Shown one piece after another: positions 54,151 to 64,000 of a DNA stretch of 64,000 nt. Made by a program: the position numbers and the translations under genes. This DNA comes from Streptomyces sp. HPF1205. GTDB lineage: Bacteria; Actinomycetota; Actinomycetes; Streptomycetales; Streptomycetaceae. The notes under the pieces are model-generated. The model was not told the DNA's origin and searched no databases. It saw only the letters and a program-made list of their open reading frames with translations. The stretch's first letter is position 1; each line of letters begins with the position of its first letter. The stretch covers positions 248,001-312,000 of the forward strand of contig NZ_JAINVH010000001.1 of NCBI RefSeq assembly GCF_020400825.1, given 5' to 3'.

Positions 54151-54810
54151 ATGGACACACGTGACGCCGTCGACGCCATCACCGCGCAGTGGAACGCGGA
54201 GCGGCCGGACCTCGACACCCTCCCCATGGCCGTCTTCGGGCGGATCTACCGCCTGTCACGGCTCATGGGCGACCGGATGGAGAAGGAGTACCAGCGGTAC
54301 GGGATCGGCCGCGGCGAGTTCGACGTGCTCTCCACGCTGCGGCGCTCGGGGGAGCCGTACACGCTCTCACCGCGGCAGTTGTCGGCGACCTTGATGCTCA
54401 CCACCGGCGGGATGACCGGCCGGCTGGACAAGCTGGAGCGGGCCGGGCTGCTGGAGCGCGCCCCCGACCCGAACGACCGCCGGGCGCTGCGCATCACGCT
54501 GACCGCGCGCGGTTTCCAGGTGATCGAGGAAGCGGTCGGCGCGGGCCTGGCCCTTCAGAAGGCGGCGCTGGCCGGGCTCGACCCGCGGCAGGCCGCGGAC
54601 CTGGCCGGCCTGCTGCGGCTGCTGATGTCCTCGACCGAGAATCCGCCGCAGGAGACGGACCAGTCGACGGACCAGGACGCTGCCCGGGGCATCGCCCAGG
54701 ACGCGGACGAGGACACGGCCCCCGACACGGCCGAGGCCGACGCGCGGAACCCGGCGCACGACGCGCCGCGGACGCGGGCGGACAAGGCGGGGCGGGACCC
54801 GGCGAGGTGA
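54151..54810 (+). CDS. MarR-family transcriptional regulator
   Basis: A 219-residue regulator. The winged helix (about 60-125) is clear: LSPRQLSATLMLTTGGMTGRLDKLERAGLLER and the wing PDPNDRRALRITLT. Flanking helices give the dimer interface. The C-terminus (about 165-219) is an unusual acidic Asp/Thr/Gln tail rich in DQD and DAD repeats. It probably represses the divergent MFS exporter and itself. There is no ribosome site and ATGs at 54142 and 54151 are alternatives; the GATAAT at 54139 would favour a leaderless or very short leader mRNA. Confidence 0.9.
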   Translation: MDTRDAVDAITAQWNAERPDLDTLPMAVFGRIYRLSRLMGDRMEKEYQRYGIGRGEFDVLSTLRRSGEPYTLSPRQLSATLMLTTGGMTGRLDKLERAGLLERAPDPNDRRALRITLTARGFQVIEEAVGAGLALQKAALAGLDPRQAADLAGLLRLLMSSTENPPQETDQSTDQDAARGIAQDADEDTAPDTAEADARNPAHDAPRTRADKAGRDPAR

Positions 54811-54854
54811 CCGCGCGCCGGTCCGCGGAGGTGCGCCCGCGCGGACGTACCCCG

Positions 54855-54940
54855 TACGCGTGCGCGGGGCGCGCCGCGCCCGACTTCGCGGAGCCCGCGG
54901 GCGACCGTACGCGTACGCCTACGCGTGCGCGGGGCGCGCC
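54855..54940. repeat. 21-bp direct repeat downstream of marR
   Basis: Identical 21-base copies at 54855-54875 and 54920-54940 (TACGCGTGCGCGG and onward), offset 65 bases. The second flows into a GGGGCGCGCCCC palindrome. The segment is a gene-free gap after marR and may act in transcription ending; otherwise no role is evident. Confidence 0.6.
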
Positions 54941-54991
54941 CCGCGCACGGCGGGACCCGCGGCGGAGCGGCCCCGCGGCCGGCGTGCGCTC

Positions 54992-55240
54992 TCAGCCGCG
55001 CTGTTGCGGCTGCTTGCGGGACTTGTCGGTCACCATGACCAGGCCCGCGATGATCCCGAACAGCACGAGCGGGATGGCGACGTACAGGCCGAGCGTCTCG
55101 GCCACGCTGAGGCCGGAACCGGGGTCCTCGCCGTCGTCGTGGGCCAGCGCGAACGCCGGTGTCGCCATCAGCATGACTATCGCCGTGCCGGCGGTCACGA
55201 CCCCTGCGCGCACGGCCTTCTTGGTGAGCTTCTTGTCCAC
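54992..55240 (-). CDS. Small membrane protein, function unknown
   Basis: An 82-residue protein beginning MDKKLTKKAVRAGVVTAGTAIVMLMATPAFALA, a signal peptide with AFALA cleavage. A short acidic external stretch (HDDGEDPGSGLS) is followed by one membrane helix (LGLYVAIPLVLFGIIAGLVMVT) and the basic tail DKSRKQPQQRG. Proteins of this form are conserved in Streptomyces but uncharacterised. It lies downstream of malQ in the same direction, separated by the tandem repeat. Confidence 0.8.
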   Translation of the reverse strand: MDKKLTKKAVRAGVVTAGTAIVMLMATPAFALAHDDGEDPGSGLSVAETLGLYVAIPLVLFGIIAGLVMVTDKSRKQPQQRG

Positions 55241-55282
55241 ACCCTCAATGTAGTGACCGCCCCGGTGGGCCGCGCGCCCGGG

Positions 55283-55362
55283 GTGCCCCAGAAACGGTGT
55301 GCCCCAGGAACGGTGTGCCCCGCGAATGGGCGCCCCTGCGAACGGCGCGCCCCGCGTACGGG
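55283..55362. repeat. Five tandem 16-bp repeats after malQ
   Basis: Units start at 55283, 55299, 55315, 55331 and 55347. The first two differ at one base (GTGCCCCAGAAACGGT and GTGCCCCAGGAACGGT); later units drift to GCGCCCCGCGTACGGG, showing decay along the array. It lies just past the malQ stop and upstream of the small membrane gene, so it would be transcribed with malQ or contain the promoter of the small gene. Confidence 0.8.
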
Positions 55363-55367
55363 GTGCG

Positions 55368-57524
55368 CTACGCCGGGGCTCCCTGGGACGGGGCCTCCCG
55401 GGACCCCTGGGAGGGAGGTTGCGCGGCCGGGCCCGGCGGCGCGGGCGCCGTACCGCCCGCCAGCGCAGCGCGGACCTCCGCCGCGAGGGCGTGCAGCCTC
55501 GGGGAGGCGGCCAACTGCTCCAGGGTGAGGGGCGTGCCGTCGGGGCCCGCCACCGGCAGGCGCCAGTTGGGGTACTCGTCGGAGGTGCCGGGCAGGTTCT
55601 GCGGGCGGCGGTCGCCCACCGTGTCCGGCAGCCAGACGCCGACCATCCGGGCCGGGGTGCGGGCCAGGAACCGGTGCACCGCCTTGATGACCGCCTCCTC
55701 GTCCGCCGCGCCCTCCGGGAGCAGGCCCAGCCGGCCCAGCAGCGCGATCCATTCGGCGACCTCGGCCGCCTCCTCGGTCCGCTCCTCGGCCACCGGCCGG
55801 GTCAGCAGCCCCAGCCGGTGGCGCAGCTCCACGTGCTCGCCGGTCAGGCGGGCGGCGGTGCTCGGCAGGTCGTGGGTGGTCGCCGTGGCCAGGCAGGAGG
55901 CCCGCCAGGCGGCGGGCGGGAGGGGGCTGCGGTCGGCGTCCGGGCCCTCGTACCGCCGCTCGAACCACAGGACGGACGTGCCGAGCACCCCGCGGTCGGC
56001 GAGTTGTTCGCGCACCCCCGGGCCGACCGTGCCGAGGTCCTCGCCTATGACGACGGCGCCGGCCCGGTACGCCTCCAGGGCCAGCAGGCCGAGCATCGCC
56101 TCCGCGTCGTAGCGCACGTAGGCGCCCTCGGTCGGCGGGCGGCCCTTGGGCACCCACCACAGCCGGAACAGGCCCATCACGTGGTCCATGCGCAGGCCGC
56201 CCGCGTGCCGCAGCATCCGGGCCACCAGGTCGCGGTACGGGGCGTACCCGGCGGCGGCCAGGGCGTCCGGGCGCCACGGCGGCAGGCCCCAGTCCTGGCC
56301 GCGTGAGTTGAAGGCGTCGGGGGGCGCGCCGACGGACATCCCGGCGGCCAGCACGTCCTGCATCGACCAGGCGTCGGAACCGGCCGGGTGCACGCCGACC
56401 GCCAAGTCGTGCACGACGCCCACCGTCATCCCGGCGTCCGTGGCCGCGCGCTGGGCGGCACCGAGCTGGCCGTCGGTCAGCCAGGTGAGCCAGCAGTGGT
56501 GGTCCACCCGGTCCAGCAGCTCACCGCGGGCCCTGGCCACCTGCGGGGAGCGCGGATCGCGCAGTCCGGCGGGCCAGCCGCGCCAGTCGGGACCGTGCAC
56601 CTCGGCCAGCGCGGACCAGGTGGCGTGGTCCTCCAGGGCCTGCCCCTGCTCGGCCAGGAACCCGGCGTACGCGGCCCGCCGGCCGGGGCTGAGCGGAACC
56701 TTGCGCAGCAGTGCCAGCGCCTCGGCCTTCAGCGCCCACACCGCGTCGCGGTCGATCAGCGCGCCCTCGCGCAGCACGCTGTCGCGCAGGGCTGCGGCCC
56801 GCCGCAGCAGGCCCCCGGCCCGCTCCCGGTCCTCCGGCGGCAGGTAGGCGTACTCCGGCACCTCCTCCACCCGCAGATAGACCGGGTCGGGAAAGCGCCG
56901 GGAGGACGGGCGGTACGGGGAGGGGTCCGTGGGGTGCCCGGGGAAGGCCGCGTGCAGCGGGTTGATCTGCACGAAGCCCGCGCCCAGGGCGCGGCCGGAC
57001 CAGGCGCACAGGTCCGCGAGGTCGCCCAGGTCGCCCATGCCCCAGGAGCGCGACGACAGCGTCGAGTACAGCTGCGCCATGAAGCCGAACGTCCGCCGGG
57101 ACGGGCCGGGCAGCCGCTCCGGTGCGACGATCAGCTCGCCGCGCGCGGTGCGCCCGTCCCCGGCGCGGACCCGCAGGCCGTAGCGGCCGGGGGTGCGGGG
57201 AGTGCCCTCCAGCCGCTCGCCGCCCAGGCTCTCCACGGTCACCTCGGCGGTCCCGGCGGCGACCGCCGGGACCCGCGCCGCCAGGGCGTCGCGAACGGTG
57301 CCGCGGCCCGCCCGCACGACGGTCAGCGGGGGGAGCAGGAGGCTCGCCGCCGCGCGCTCGTACGCCTCGGCGGCCTCCTTGACCGCCTGCGGGGTGCTCG
57401 CGTCCACACCCAGCGCGGCGAGCACCGCCACGACGGTGTCCTCGCCGACCGGCACGCTCCTGCCGGGCGAGGGTTCGTACGTCACGTCCACGCCGTACAG
57501 GCCGGCGAGCCGCCCACGGTCCAT
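55368..57524 (-). CDS. malQ: 4-alpha-glucanotransferase (amylomaltase)
   Basis: A 718-residue GH77 enzyme that transfers alpha-1,4-glucan segments in maltodextrin and glycogen metabolism. The N-terminal extension (about 1-140) precedes the barrel. [19 protein letters not shown] is the family start; [16 protein letters not shown] near 446 carries the nucleophile Asp, [11 protein letters not shown] near 494 the acid/base Glu, and [17 protein letters not shown] the third acidic residue region. The C-terminal end is Pro/Ser/Gln-rich and unimportant for catalysis. Actinobacterial MalQ is typically of this 700-residue length. Upstream is a 190-base gap shared with a divergent ABC transporter. Confidence 0.93.
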   Translation of the reverse strand: MDRGRLAGLYGVDVTYEPSPGRSVPVGEDTVVAVLAALGVDASTPQAVKEAAEAYERAAASLLLPPLTVVRAGRGTVRDALAARVPAVAAGTAEVTVESLGGERLEGTPRTPGRYGLRVRAGDGRTARGELIVAPERLPGPSRRTFGFMAQLYSTLSSRSWGMGDLGDLADLCAWSGRALGAGFVQINPLHAAFPGHPTDPSPYRPSSRRFPDPVYLRVEEVPEYAYLPPEDRERAGGLLRRAAALRDSVLREGALIDRDAVWALKAEALALLRKVPLSPGRRAAYAGFLAEQGQALEDHATWSALAEVHGPDWRGWPAGLRDPRSPQVARARGELLDRVDHHCWLTWLTDGQLGAAQRAATDAGMTVGVVHDLAVGVHPAGSDAWSMQDVLAAGMSVGAPPDAFNSRGQDWGLPPWRPDALAAAGYAPYRDLVARMLRHAGGLRMDHVMGLFRLWWVPKGRPPTEGAYVRYDAEAMLGLLALEAYRAGAVVIGEDLGTVGPGVREQLADRGVLGTSVLWFERRYEGPDADRSPLPPAAWRASCLATATTHDLPSTAARLTGEHVELRHRLGLLTRPVAEERTEEAAEVAEWIALLGRLGLLPEGAADEEAVIKAVHRFLARTPARMVGVWLPDTVGDRRPQNLPGTSDEYPNWRLPVAGPDGTPLTLEQLAASPRLHALAAEVRAALAGGTAPAPPGPAAQPPSQGSREAPSQGAPA

Positions 57525-57578
57525 GTCAGCTCCGTCTCGTGCGTCCCCGGCCGGTCCGTTGGAGCCCTACCCGGGCTC

Positions 57579-57598
57579 GGGTGGGGAGAACCCCACCC
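57579..57598. promoter_or_regulatory. Perfect hairpin in the malQ/ABC divergent region
   Basis: GGGTGGGG and CCCCACCC pair over 8 bases around an AGAA loop. It lies between malQ and the ABC ATPase, which read away from each other, so it is more likely a control element or attenuator than a terminator. Confidence 0.45.
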
Positions 57599-57609
57599 CA
57601 AGACGCCGG

Positions 57610-57619
57610 ATGACGTCAT
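57610..57619. promoter_or_regulatory. ATGACGTCAT palindrome before the ABC exporter
   Basis: A perfect 10-base palindrome about 100 bases upstream of the ATPase start. TAGCGT at 57643-57648 is a possible -10 box, with only a poor -35. The palindrome would sit near the -35 region, as for a repressor or activator site. Confidence 0.4.
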
Positions 57620-57715
57620 GGTTCGCGGGGCGGGCCGGTCCGTAGCGTCGAAGGCGGGACGAAGGACACCAGGGACACACCAGGGACATCGGACACCGGT
57701 GCGGAAAGGACGGCC

Positions 57716-58521
<806 letters not shown>

Positions 58522-58525
<4 letters not shown>

Positions 58526-61032
58526 ACGGCCTGGCCCGCGCGTCCGTGCGGTTCCGGCCCGCGTCCTTCGCGGGCACCTTCGTGGCGCTGATGTTCGCGG
58601 TGGCGGTCGTCACCGCCTGCGGCACCCTGCTGCAGACCGGGGTCACCGCCCATGTGGAGCCGGTGCGGTACGCCCACGTGCCGGTCGTGGTGGCCGCCGA
58701 CCCGCAGGCGCACCTCACGACCGGGCACGGCGACGGCAAGGACACCGAGACCGAGCCGCTGACCGACCGGCCGCGGCTGGAGGCGGCACTGGCCGCCCGC
58801 GTCGCCGCCCGCCCCGGCGTCGCGGCGGCCGTTCCCGACCTGGCCTTTCCCGTCCAGGCCGCGCACTTGCCACCGCTGACCGGCAGGGACTGGTCGGCCC
58901 ACGTCATCGACGCCCCCGGGGCGGCCACCGCCCCCCGCCCGGGCGAGGTCGTCCTCGACCGCGCCGCGGCGGCCGCCGCGCACCTGGCGGCGGGGGACAC
59001 GCTCACCCTGACCACCCCCGCCGGTTCCGCCTCCTACCGGATCGCCGGGGTCGCCGCCGGCACCGCGGGCACCGCGTACTTCGCCGACACCCAGGCGGCC
59101 GCGCTCAGCGGGCACCCCGGGAAGGCCGACGCCATAGCGGTGTTCGGCAGGCCCGGCGTCCCGACCGACCGGCTCGCCGAGGAGGCCCGGGCCGCCGTCG
59201 GCGGACAGGCGAAGGTACGCACGGGGAACGGGCGCGGCGAGGCGGAGCAGCCCGAGCTCGCCTCGGCCCGCGAGATGCTGACGGCGATCGGCGGATCGTT
59301 CGGCGGTATCGCCACGGCCACGGCGGTGTTCGTGGTGATGGGCACGGTCGCCCTGGCCATCGGGCAGCGCGGCCGGGAGATCGCGCTCCTGCGCGCGGTC
59401 GGCGCCACCCCGCGCCAGATACGGCGGACGGTGGCCACCGAGGCGGTCCTGGTCACGCCGCTCGCCGGCGCCGCCGGCATCCTGCCCGGCCTCGCGCTGG
59501 CCCGCTGGTGGCTCGGCCAGCTCGTCGCCAGGGGAGCGGTGCCGCACGGGGTGACGCTGTCCGTGGGCTGGATCCCCATGGTGACGGCGACCGGCGCGGC
59601 CCTGCTGGGCTCGCTGCTCGCCGGGTACCTCGCCGCCCGCCGCCCGGCGAAGGCCCGGCCCAGCCAGGCGCTCGGCGAGGCGGCAGTCGAACGCCGGCGG
59701 CCCGGCGTGATCCGTACCGTCCTGGGCACCGCGGCCGTCGCCGGCGGCTGCGTGCTGGCCGGGGTCGCCGCGCACACCGACGGCGACGACGCCGCGAACA
59801 CCGCGCTGGGCGTGGTCTTCTGCTTCATGGCCGGCGTGGCGTTCCTCGGCCCCGTGGTGGCCTGGCTCGCCTCCGCGGTCCTCGGGCTGCCGCTGCGGCT
59901 GACCGGCGGCGCCCCCGCGGAGCTGGCGGCGGCCAACACCCGGGCGGCCGCCCGCAGGCTCGCCTCGGCGATCACCCCGATCGTCCTGGTCACGGCCTTC
60001 TGCGGCACCCTGCTGTGCATGCAGGCGACGACGACGCACGTCTCGGCCCGGCAGATCAGGGACGGCGTGGTGGCCGACCAGGTGGTGGGCTCCGCCGGGG
60101 CCGGACTGCCCGCCGGGACCGCCGACCGCGCGGCGCGGATACGCGGTGCGGCCTCCGCCGTCGGCGTGGTCCGCACCGGAGCGCTCTTCCGGGCCGGCGG
60201 CTCGCTGAACTCGGCGAACGTCCTGGGCGTCGGCGGCGACCCGTCCGCCCTGCCCGCCGTCCTGGACCTCGGCGTCACCAGCGGCTCGCTGGACCGGCTG
60301 ACCGGCGACGGCACGACAGTGGCCGTCGACACCCTGCTGGCCGGCGAGGCGAAGGTGAAGGTCGGCGGCCGCCTCTCGCTGTGGCTCGGTGACGGCACGA
60401 CCGTACGGCCCCGGGTCGTCGCCCTGTACAGCCGCGGCCTGGGCCTGGGCCAGGTGCTGCTGCCGCGCGCGGCGGTCGCCCCGCACGCGGCGGCCGCGTA
60501 CGACACCCAGGTGCTGGTCCACGACGCGCCCGGCGCCGATCCGGCGGCCGTCCAGCGCTCGCTGCGCGCGCTCGGGGTACCGGGCCTGACCGTCACCGAC
60601 CGGGCGGGCTACCGCGCGCAGGCCGACAAGGACCTCGAACTGAACGCCTGGGCCAACCGCGTCATGGCCGCCGTACTCGGCGGGTTCGCCGCGATCGCCG
60701 CGGCCAACACGCTGGTCATGACGGTCCTGGACCGGCGCCGCGAGGTCGCGCTGCTGCGGCTGGCCGGGACCACCCGCCGGCAGGTGCTCGGCATGATGCG
60801 CCGGGAGGCGCTGCTGGTGTGCGTGGCCGGGCTGGCCATCGGCGGCGCGATCGCCTGGATCACGCTCGTCCCGGTGGCGCGCGGCCTGACGGGCGCGTCC
60901 CCCTACGTGCCGCCGGTGACCGCCCTGGCCGTGGCGGCCGGCACCCTGCTGCTCGGCCTGGCCGCCACCGGCCTGCCCGCGCGGGCGCTGCTGCGCACCC
61001 CGCCGACGACGGCCGGCGCGGGCCGGGAGTAG
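58522..61032 (+). CDS. FtsX-family ABC transporter permease
   Basis: An 836-residue permease with two FtsX halves. Helices occur at the N-terminus ([22 protein letters not shown]), around 265-285 ([39 protein letters not shown]), 310-330, 355-375, 405-460 and at the C-terminus ([44 protein letters not shown]). Large external domains follow helices 1 and 5. This is the BceB/MacB-like organisation of antibiotic or peptide exporters. The start codon overlaps the ATPase stop, so translation is coupled. No two-component genes are adjacent. Confidence 0.9.
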
Positions 61033-61566
61033 CCGGGGCGCCGTTTCGGGGGCTCGGCCAGGGCAACCGGACTGACGACCGGTCAGTCGCGAGCGACGCG
61101 TCACGTACGGCACCTCAGCCTTCACGCCGCACGTCAGGCGATACGGGGGCGGGGCCGGACGCGACCGGGCGAGGCCCGTCACGCCGCCCGCGTACGAGGC
61201 GTGACGGCTGCCTCCCCCGGGCGGCCCCGAAGGCGTGGCCCGGGCCACGTGAGCAACGCCATGCTCCTCCAGGTGGCCGGCGCCCGCGGCGCCCTGGTGG
61301 GCGGCGGCCCGATCGCCGCGGGCGGCATCGCGGCGGGCGCGGTCGCCGGGACCGCCAGGTGCTCCGCCGCCTGCGCCGTCCCGTGCCGCCGCGCGCCCCC
61401 GCTCGGCCCGGCGGCCCGGCCGGAGCTGTCCACGGCCGCGCGCCGCGCGCCGCCGCTGCCGCCGTACGCCGCCACCTGTATGCCCGGGCAAGGGGACCGG
61501 TTCGGGCGGGCGCCGGGCAGGGCCGGCGCCCGCCGCCTGGGACGCGCCCGGCGTCAAGGCGGCGGT
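61033..61566. other. Gene-poor 0.5-kb stretch
   Basis: No gene can be supported. A hydrophobic + strand frame around 61250-61360 (SNAMLLQVAGARGALVGGG) and a - strand frame at 61179-61475 both have odd composition and no plausible continuation. A palindrome at 61070-61088 is listed separately. The stretch could be the site of a decayed or deleted gene. Confidence 0.4.
61070..61088. promoter_or_regulatory. TetR-like palindrome without an adjacent regulator gene
   Basis: GACTGAC-GACCG-GTCAGTC, a perfect 7-base inverted repeat, 38 bases after the permease stop. Its TGAC...GTCA form is common for TetR-family operators. No TetR gene is found in the following 500 bases. Confidence 0.5.
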
Positions 61567-62574
61567 TCAGCGCGGCGTGACCACCACATAGGCGGCGGGC
61601 GTACGGTCGGCCGAGGACATCAGCGCCGTCCGGACGACCACCGCCTGCTGCTCCATGGCGTCGCGCAGCTTCTCCGGTGTCACGTACACGACCGTGATGC
61701 CCAGCGCCTCCAGCCGTTCGCGCCGGCGGGCGGAGCGCGACCACGTGCCGTCGTCGTCGAGCGAGGCGTCGATCGCCACCGCCACCGCGTGCTCGGGCCA
61801 GTAGGCGTCCACTCCGCCCAGCGGCGGACCGCCGGGCAGCGTCAGGCGCACGTTCCACACCGGATCCGGCAGATGGTGGCAGTGCACCATCGCGTACAGC
61901 CGCTCCTCGGCGACCGCCCGCCCCTCGGCACGCAGCACGTCCATCGCCCCGCGCACGTACGGCCGCTCCAGCAGTCCCGCGGCGGCCAGTTCCCGCACCA
62001 CCGCGCGGGCCTCGCAGTGCCCCTCCCGTACCGCCTCGGCGAACAGGACGCGGACGGTGTCGATGTCGTCCAGGGCGTCCACCGCGTCCGCCAGCGCCCG
62101 CGCCACGGGGGCGCACGGCACGCCGTCCACGTCCTGCGGGTGCGGCAGTTCGCGGACCCGCCGCACGGCCACGTCCCCGGCGTCCCGCAGCCGCCGCTGC
62201 CGGTCCACCAGCACGTCGATCCGGGGCAGGCCGGTCAGCGGCGGCAGGCACGAGAAGCCGTGCAGAGCCAGCGCGGCCGGCCCCGTCACCATCGCAGCGT
62301 GCGTGCGAGCGTCCCGCCCGGCCGCGTACAGCAGCGCCGCGCGCACCCGCTCCCCGCCGCTGGGCGGCCCCTCGTGCAGCAGGTACACACGGGGGAGCAC
62401 CTGCTGCCACGGGCCGCCCGGCCGGCACCGCTCCTCGATCTCGGCCGCCGTCATCCCCTCCGCGCGGAGCTGACGTACCGTCACAACCCTTTCGCCGCAC
62501 CCCGACCCGATGCCCTCCGGGTGCGGTCCCCTCGCCTGCGAGCCGTACCGGTTCCCGTTCGTGTTCCCGTTCAT
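61567..62574 (-). CDS. Protein with AbiEi-like N-terminus and degenerate nuclease-like C-terminus
   Basis: A 335-residue protein. The N-terminal half (VTVRQLRAEGMTAAEIEERC, GPWQQVLPRVYLL, MVTGPAALALHGF) resembles the winged-helix/nucleotidyltransferase-type organisation of AbiEi-like regulators. The C-terminal ~90 residues (GGVDAYWPEHAVAVAIDASLDDDG, RERLEALGITVVYVTPEKLRD) follow the DUF559/Vsr PD-(D/E)XK pattern of D...(E)xDG...R...L...G, but the catalytic Glu is Ala and Gly is Ala, so the nuclease may be inactive. Its N-terminal MNGNTNGNRYG is coded by a short repeat. Start is ATG at 62574; an internal GTG before TVRQL is possible. Single gene; function unknown. Confidence 0.7.
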   Translation of the reverse strand: MNGNTNGNRYGSQARGPHPEGIGSGCGERVVTVRQLRAEGMTAAEIEERCRPGGPWQQVLPRVYLLHEGPPSGGERVRAALLYAAGRDARTHAAMVTGPAALALHGFSCLPPLTGLPRIDVLVDRQRRLRDAGDVAVRRVRELPHPQDVDGVPCAPVARALADAVDALDDIDTVRVLFAEAVREGHCEARAVVRELAAAGLLERPYVRGAMDVLRAEGRAVAEERLYAMVHCHHLPDPVWNVRLTLPGGPPLGGVDAYWPEHAVAVAIDASLDDDGTWSRSARRRERLEALGITVVYVTPEKLRDAMEQQAVVVRTALMSSADRTPAAYVVVTPR

Positions 62575-62737
62575 GCGGCCACGATTCCCGCCGCCCGAGC
62601 GCCCGCCAACCGCTGTTACACAGCCGTCGACAAACCCGGACAAGCCCGCGCTAAAGCCGACCGGTTCGGTTGCCGAGGAGCCGTCACCCGCGCGGGTGAA
62701 CGGTCCGGGCGGACCCGCGCCCGCCCGGACCGGCGCG

Positions 62738-64000
62738 TCAGCGCTCGCGCGCCCCGTCGCACTCCTGGGCGCGAAGGGCGCGGGCCAGGTCGTCGCGCGC
62801 TTCGAGCACCAGGCGGCGAAGGGCGGGCGCGGCCTTCTCGTGGGAGGCGAGCCAGGCGTCGGCTGCCGCCAGCGTCTCCGGCCGGTCCTGCGCGGAGGGG
62901 AACAGGCCGCGGACCACGTGCATGCCGATCTCGATCGACCGCGTCGCCCACACGCGTTCGATCACCTCGAAGTAGGGCGCCGCATAGGGAGCGGTCAACT
63001 CCCGCTGACCGGGCTGGGCGAAACCGGCGATCGTGGCCTCGACGAGGGCGTTGGACAGGGCGTCGGAGTCCACGACGTCGGCCCAGGCGGCCGCCTTCAC
63101 CGCGGCCGAAGGGCGCGCGGCCAGGCACCGCACCTGGTGGCGGTGGCCGGAGGCGGTGTCGTCCCGTGCGCGCTCGGCCGCGATGTCGTCGGCGTCGGCC
63201 GCGCCCTCGGCCGTGAGCGACTCCAGGAAGGTCCAGCGCAGCTCCTGGTCGACGTCCAGCCCGTCGATCACGGCCGAGCCCTCCAGCAGGCCGCGCAGCA
63301 GCCCCAGGTCCTCCCGCGAGGACGCCACGGCGGCGAAGAACCGCGCCCAGGCGAGTTGGTGCCCGCTGCCCGGGGCCGCCTCGCGCAGCCCGCGCAGGGC
63401 GCCCTCGGCCAGCTCCCGGCGCGCCTCTTCCCGCGCCTGGGGCGCCACGTAGTGCGTCAGCGCCGAACGCGCCTGCAGATGCAGGGACTGCAGCACGCCG
63501 ATGTCGCTCTCCCGCCCGGCGAACCGCAGGACCAGCCGCAGGTAGTCGCGGGCCGGCATGAGCGCGTCGCGGGTGAGGTTCCACACCGCCGACCACGTCA
63601 GCGCCCGCGCCAGCGGGTCCGCGATGTCGCCCAGCCGCTCCCCGACCGTGGCCAGCGAGGCCGCGTCGAACCGCATCTTGCAGTACGTGAGGTCCTCGTC
63701 GTTGACCAGCACCAGGTCGGGCCGCTCCTGCCCGCTGAGCTCGCCGACCGCGGTCACCGGACCCGCCACGTCCGTCTCGGCCCGCGCGTACCGCTCGACG
63801 GCCCCGTCCGCGCCCACCCGGTACAGCCCGATCGCCACCCGGTGCGGCCGCAGCCTTGGGTGCGTGGCCTCCGCCGTCTGCTCCACCGTCAACTCGGTGA
63901 TGCGCCCGGACTCGTCCGTAAGGACGCGAGGTGTCAGCGAGTTGACGCCCGCCGTCTCCAGCCAGGCCGCCGACCAGCCGGCCATGTCCCGCCCGGAGGT
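62738..64000 (-). CDS. Second aminopeptidase N, C-terminal part (5' end beyond window)
   Basis: The frame runs into the right edge and contains no HExxH in this window, so only the C-terminal ~420 residues are present. They match the C-terminal half of the pepN product at 45093-47669 in order and wording: WLETAGVNSLTPRVL, RPHRVAIGLY, RPDLVLVNDEDLTYCKMRFD, SDIGVLQSLHLQARSAL, GSGHQLAWARFFA and LRALRAQE at the end. It is therefore an M1-family paralogue of moderate similarity. The catalytic domain should lie to the right of the window. Its stop is 163 bases from the upstream end of the AbiEi-like gene. Confidence 0.88.
   Translation of the reverse strand, partial: TSGRDMAGWSAAWLETAGVNSLTPRVLTDESGRITELTVEQTAEATHPRLRPHRVAIGLYRVGADGAVERYARAETDVAGPVTAVGELSGQERPDLVLVNDEDLTYCKMRFDAASLATVGERLGDIADPLARALTWSAVWNLTRDALMPARDYLRLVLRFAGRESDIGVLQSLHLQARSALTHYVAPQAREEARRELAEGALRGLREAAPGSGHQLAWARFFAAVASSREDLGLLRGLLEGSAVIDGLDVDQELRWTFLESLTAEGAADADDIAAERARDDTASGHRHQVRCLAARPSAAVKAAAWADVVDSDALSNALVEATIAGFAQPGQRELTAPYAAPYFEVIERVWATRSIEIGMHVVRGLFPSAQDRPETLAAADAWLASHEKAAPALRRLVLEARDDLARALRAQECDGARER

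Noticed and set aside
55283-55362. CRISPR array
   Set aside because: Units are directly tandem with no spacers and decay along the array; no cas genes are in the window.

Overview
The window is very GC-rich chromosomal DNA with short or overlapping gene junctions, GTG/TTG starts, GGAGG-type ribosome sites and gene content typical of Streptomyces or a close relative (DynA/DynB dynamins, SsbB, twin-arginine phospholipase, GlnX/GlnH/PknG kinase locus, ROK sugar regulator, MalQ). No insertion sequence, prophage, rRNA operon or CRISPR array was seen. It reads as core chromosome with local gene loss rather than an island.

Layout. 1-3420: a cysteine-type formate dehydrogenase alpha subunit (cut by the left edge) and a short-chain dehydrogenase. 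3625-10105: UdgX-type uracil-DNA cross-linking protein; a cell-surface cluster of a DUF4232 protein with a sortase-like tail, a class F-like sortase with a lipobox, an ECF sigma factor and a second, transmembrane DUF4232 protein translationally coupled to it; then a MOSC-reductase-ferredoxin fusion. 10249-10321: tRNA-Arg(TCT). 10649-18007: dynA-dynB-ssbB (sporulation septation and chromosome segregation), ettA, a thioesterase and a conserved unknown. 18018-25770: a LolCDE/MacB-type ABC system of two giant FtsX-family permeases and an ATPase, overlapping by 1 to 4 bases.

26013-38273: group II truncated globin, then, transcribed leftwards, glnX, glnH, an unknown helical protein, pknG, a PP2C phosphatase, a von Willebrand A protein, a zinc-ribbon FHA protein and a metallo-beta-lactamase-fold hydrolase. 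This looks like the mycobacterial amino-acid-sensing GlnX-GlnH-PknG pathway extended with its own phosphatase and FHA reader; zinc ribbons recur in three of the proteins. 38434-42152: BadF-type sugar kinase, GH4 glycosidase and ROK repressor with a perfect operator. A 48-base remnant of a sugar-permease C-terminus between ROK and GH4 indicates that an ABC transporter was deleted.

42234-50090: MscS channel, HNH nuclease, a RelE/YefM toxin-antitoxin pair with a probably leaderless promoter, aminopeptidase N, an AAC(2')-I aminoglycoside acetyltransferase preceded by 11-base tandem repeats, and a Tat-exported phospholipase C. 50216-54810: MFS and EamA transporters, and a divergent MFS/MarR pair with repeated operators. 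54992-64000: small membrane protein, 16-base tandem repeats, malQ, a second ABC exporter, a 0.5-kb gene-poor stretch with a TetR-like palindrome, an AbiEi-like/degenerate nuclease protein, and the C-terminal part of a second aminopeptidase N cut by the right edge.
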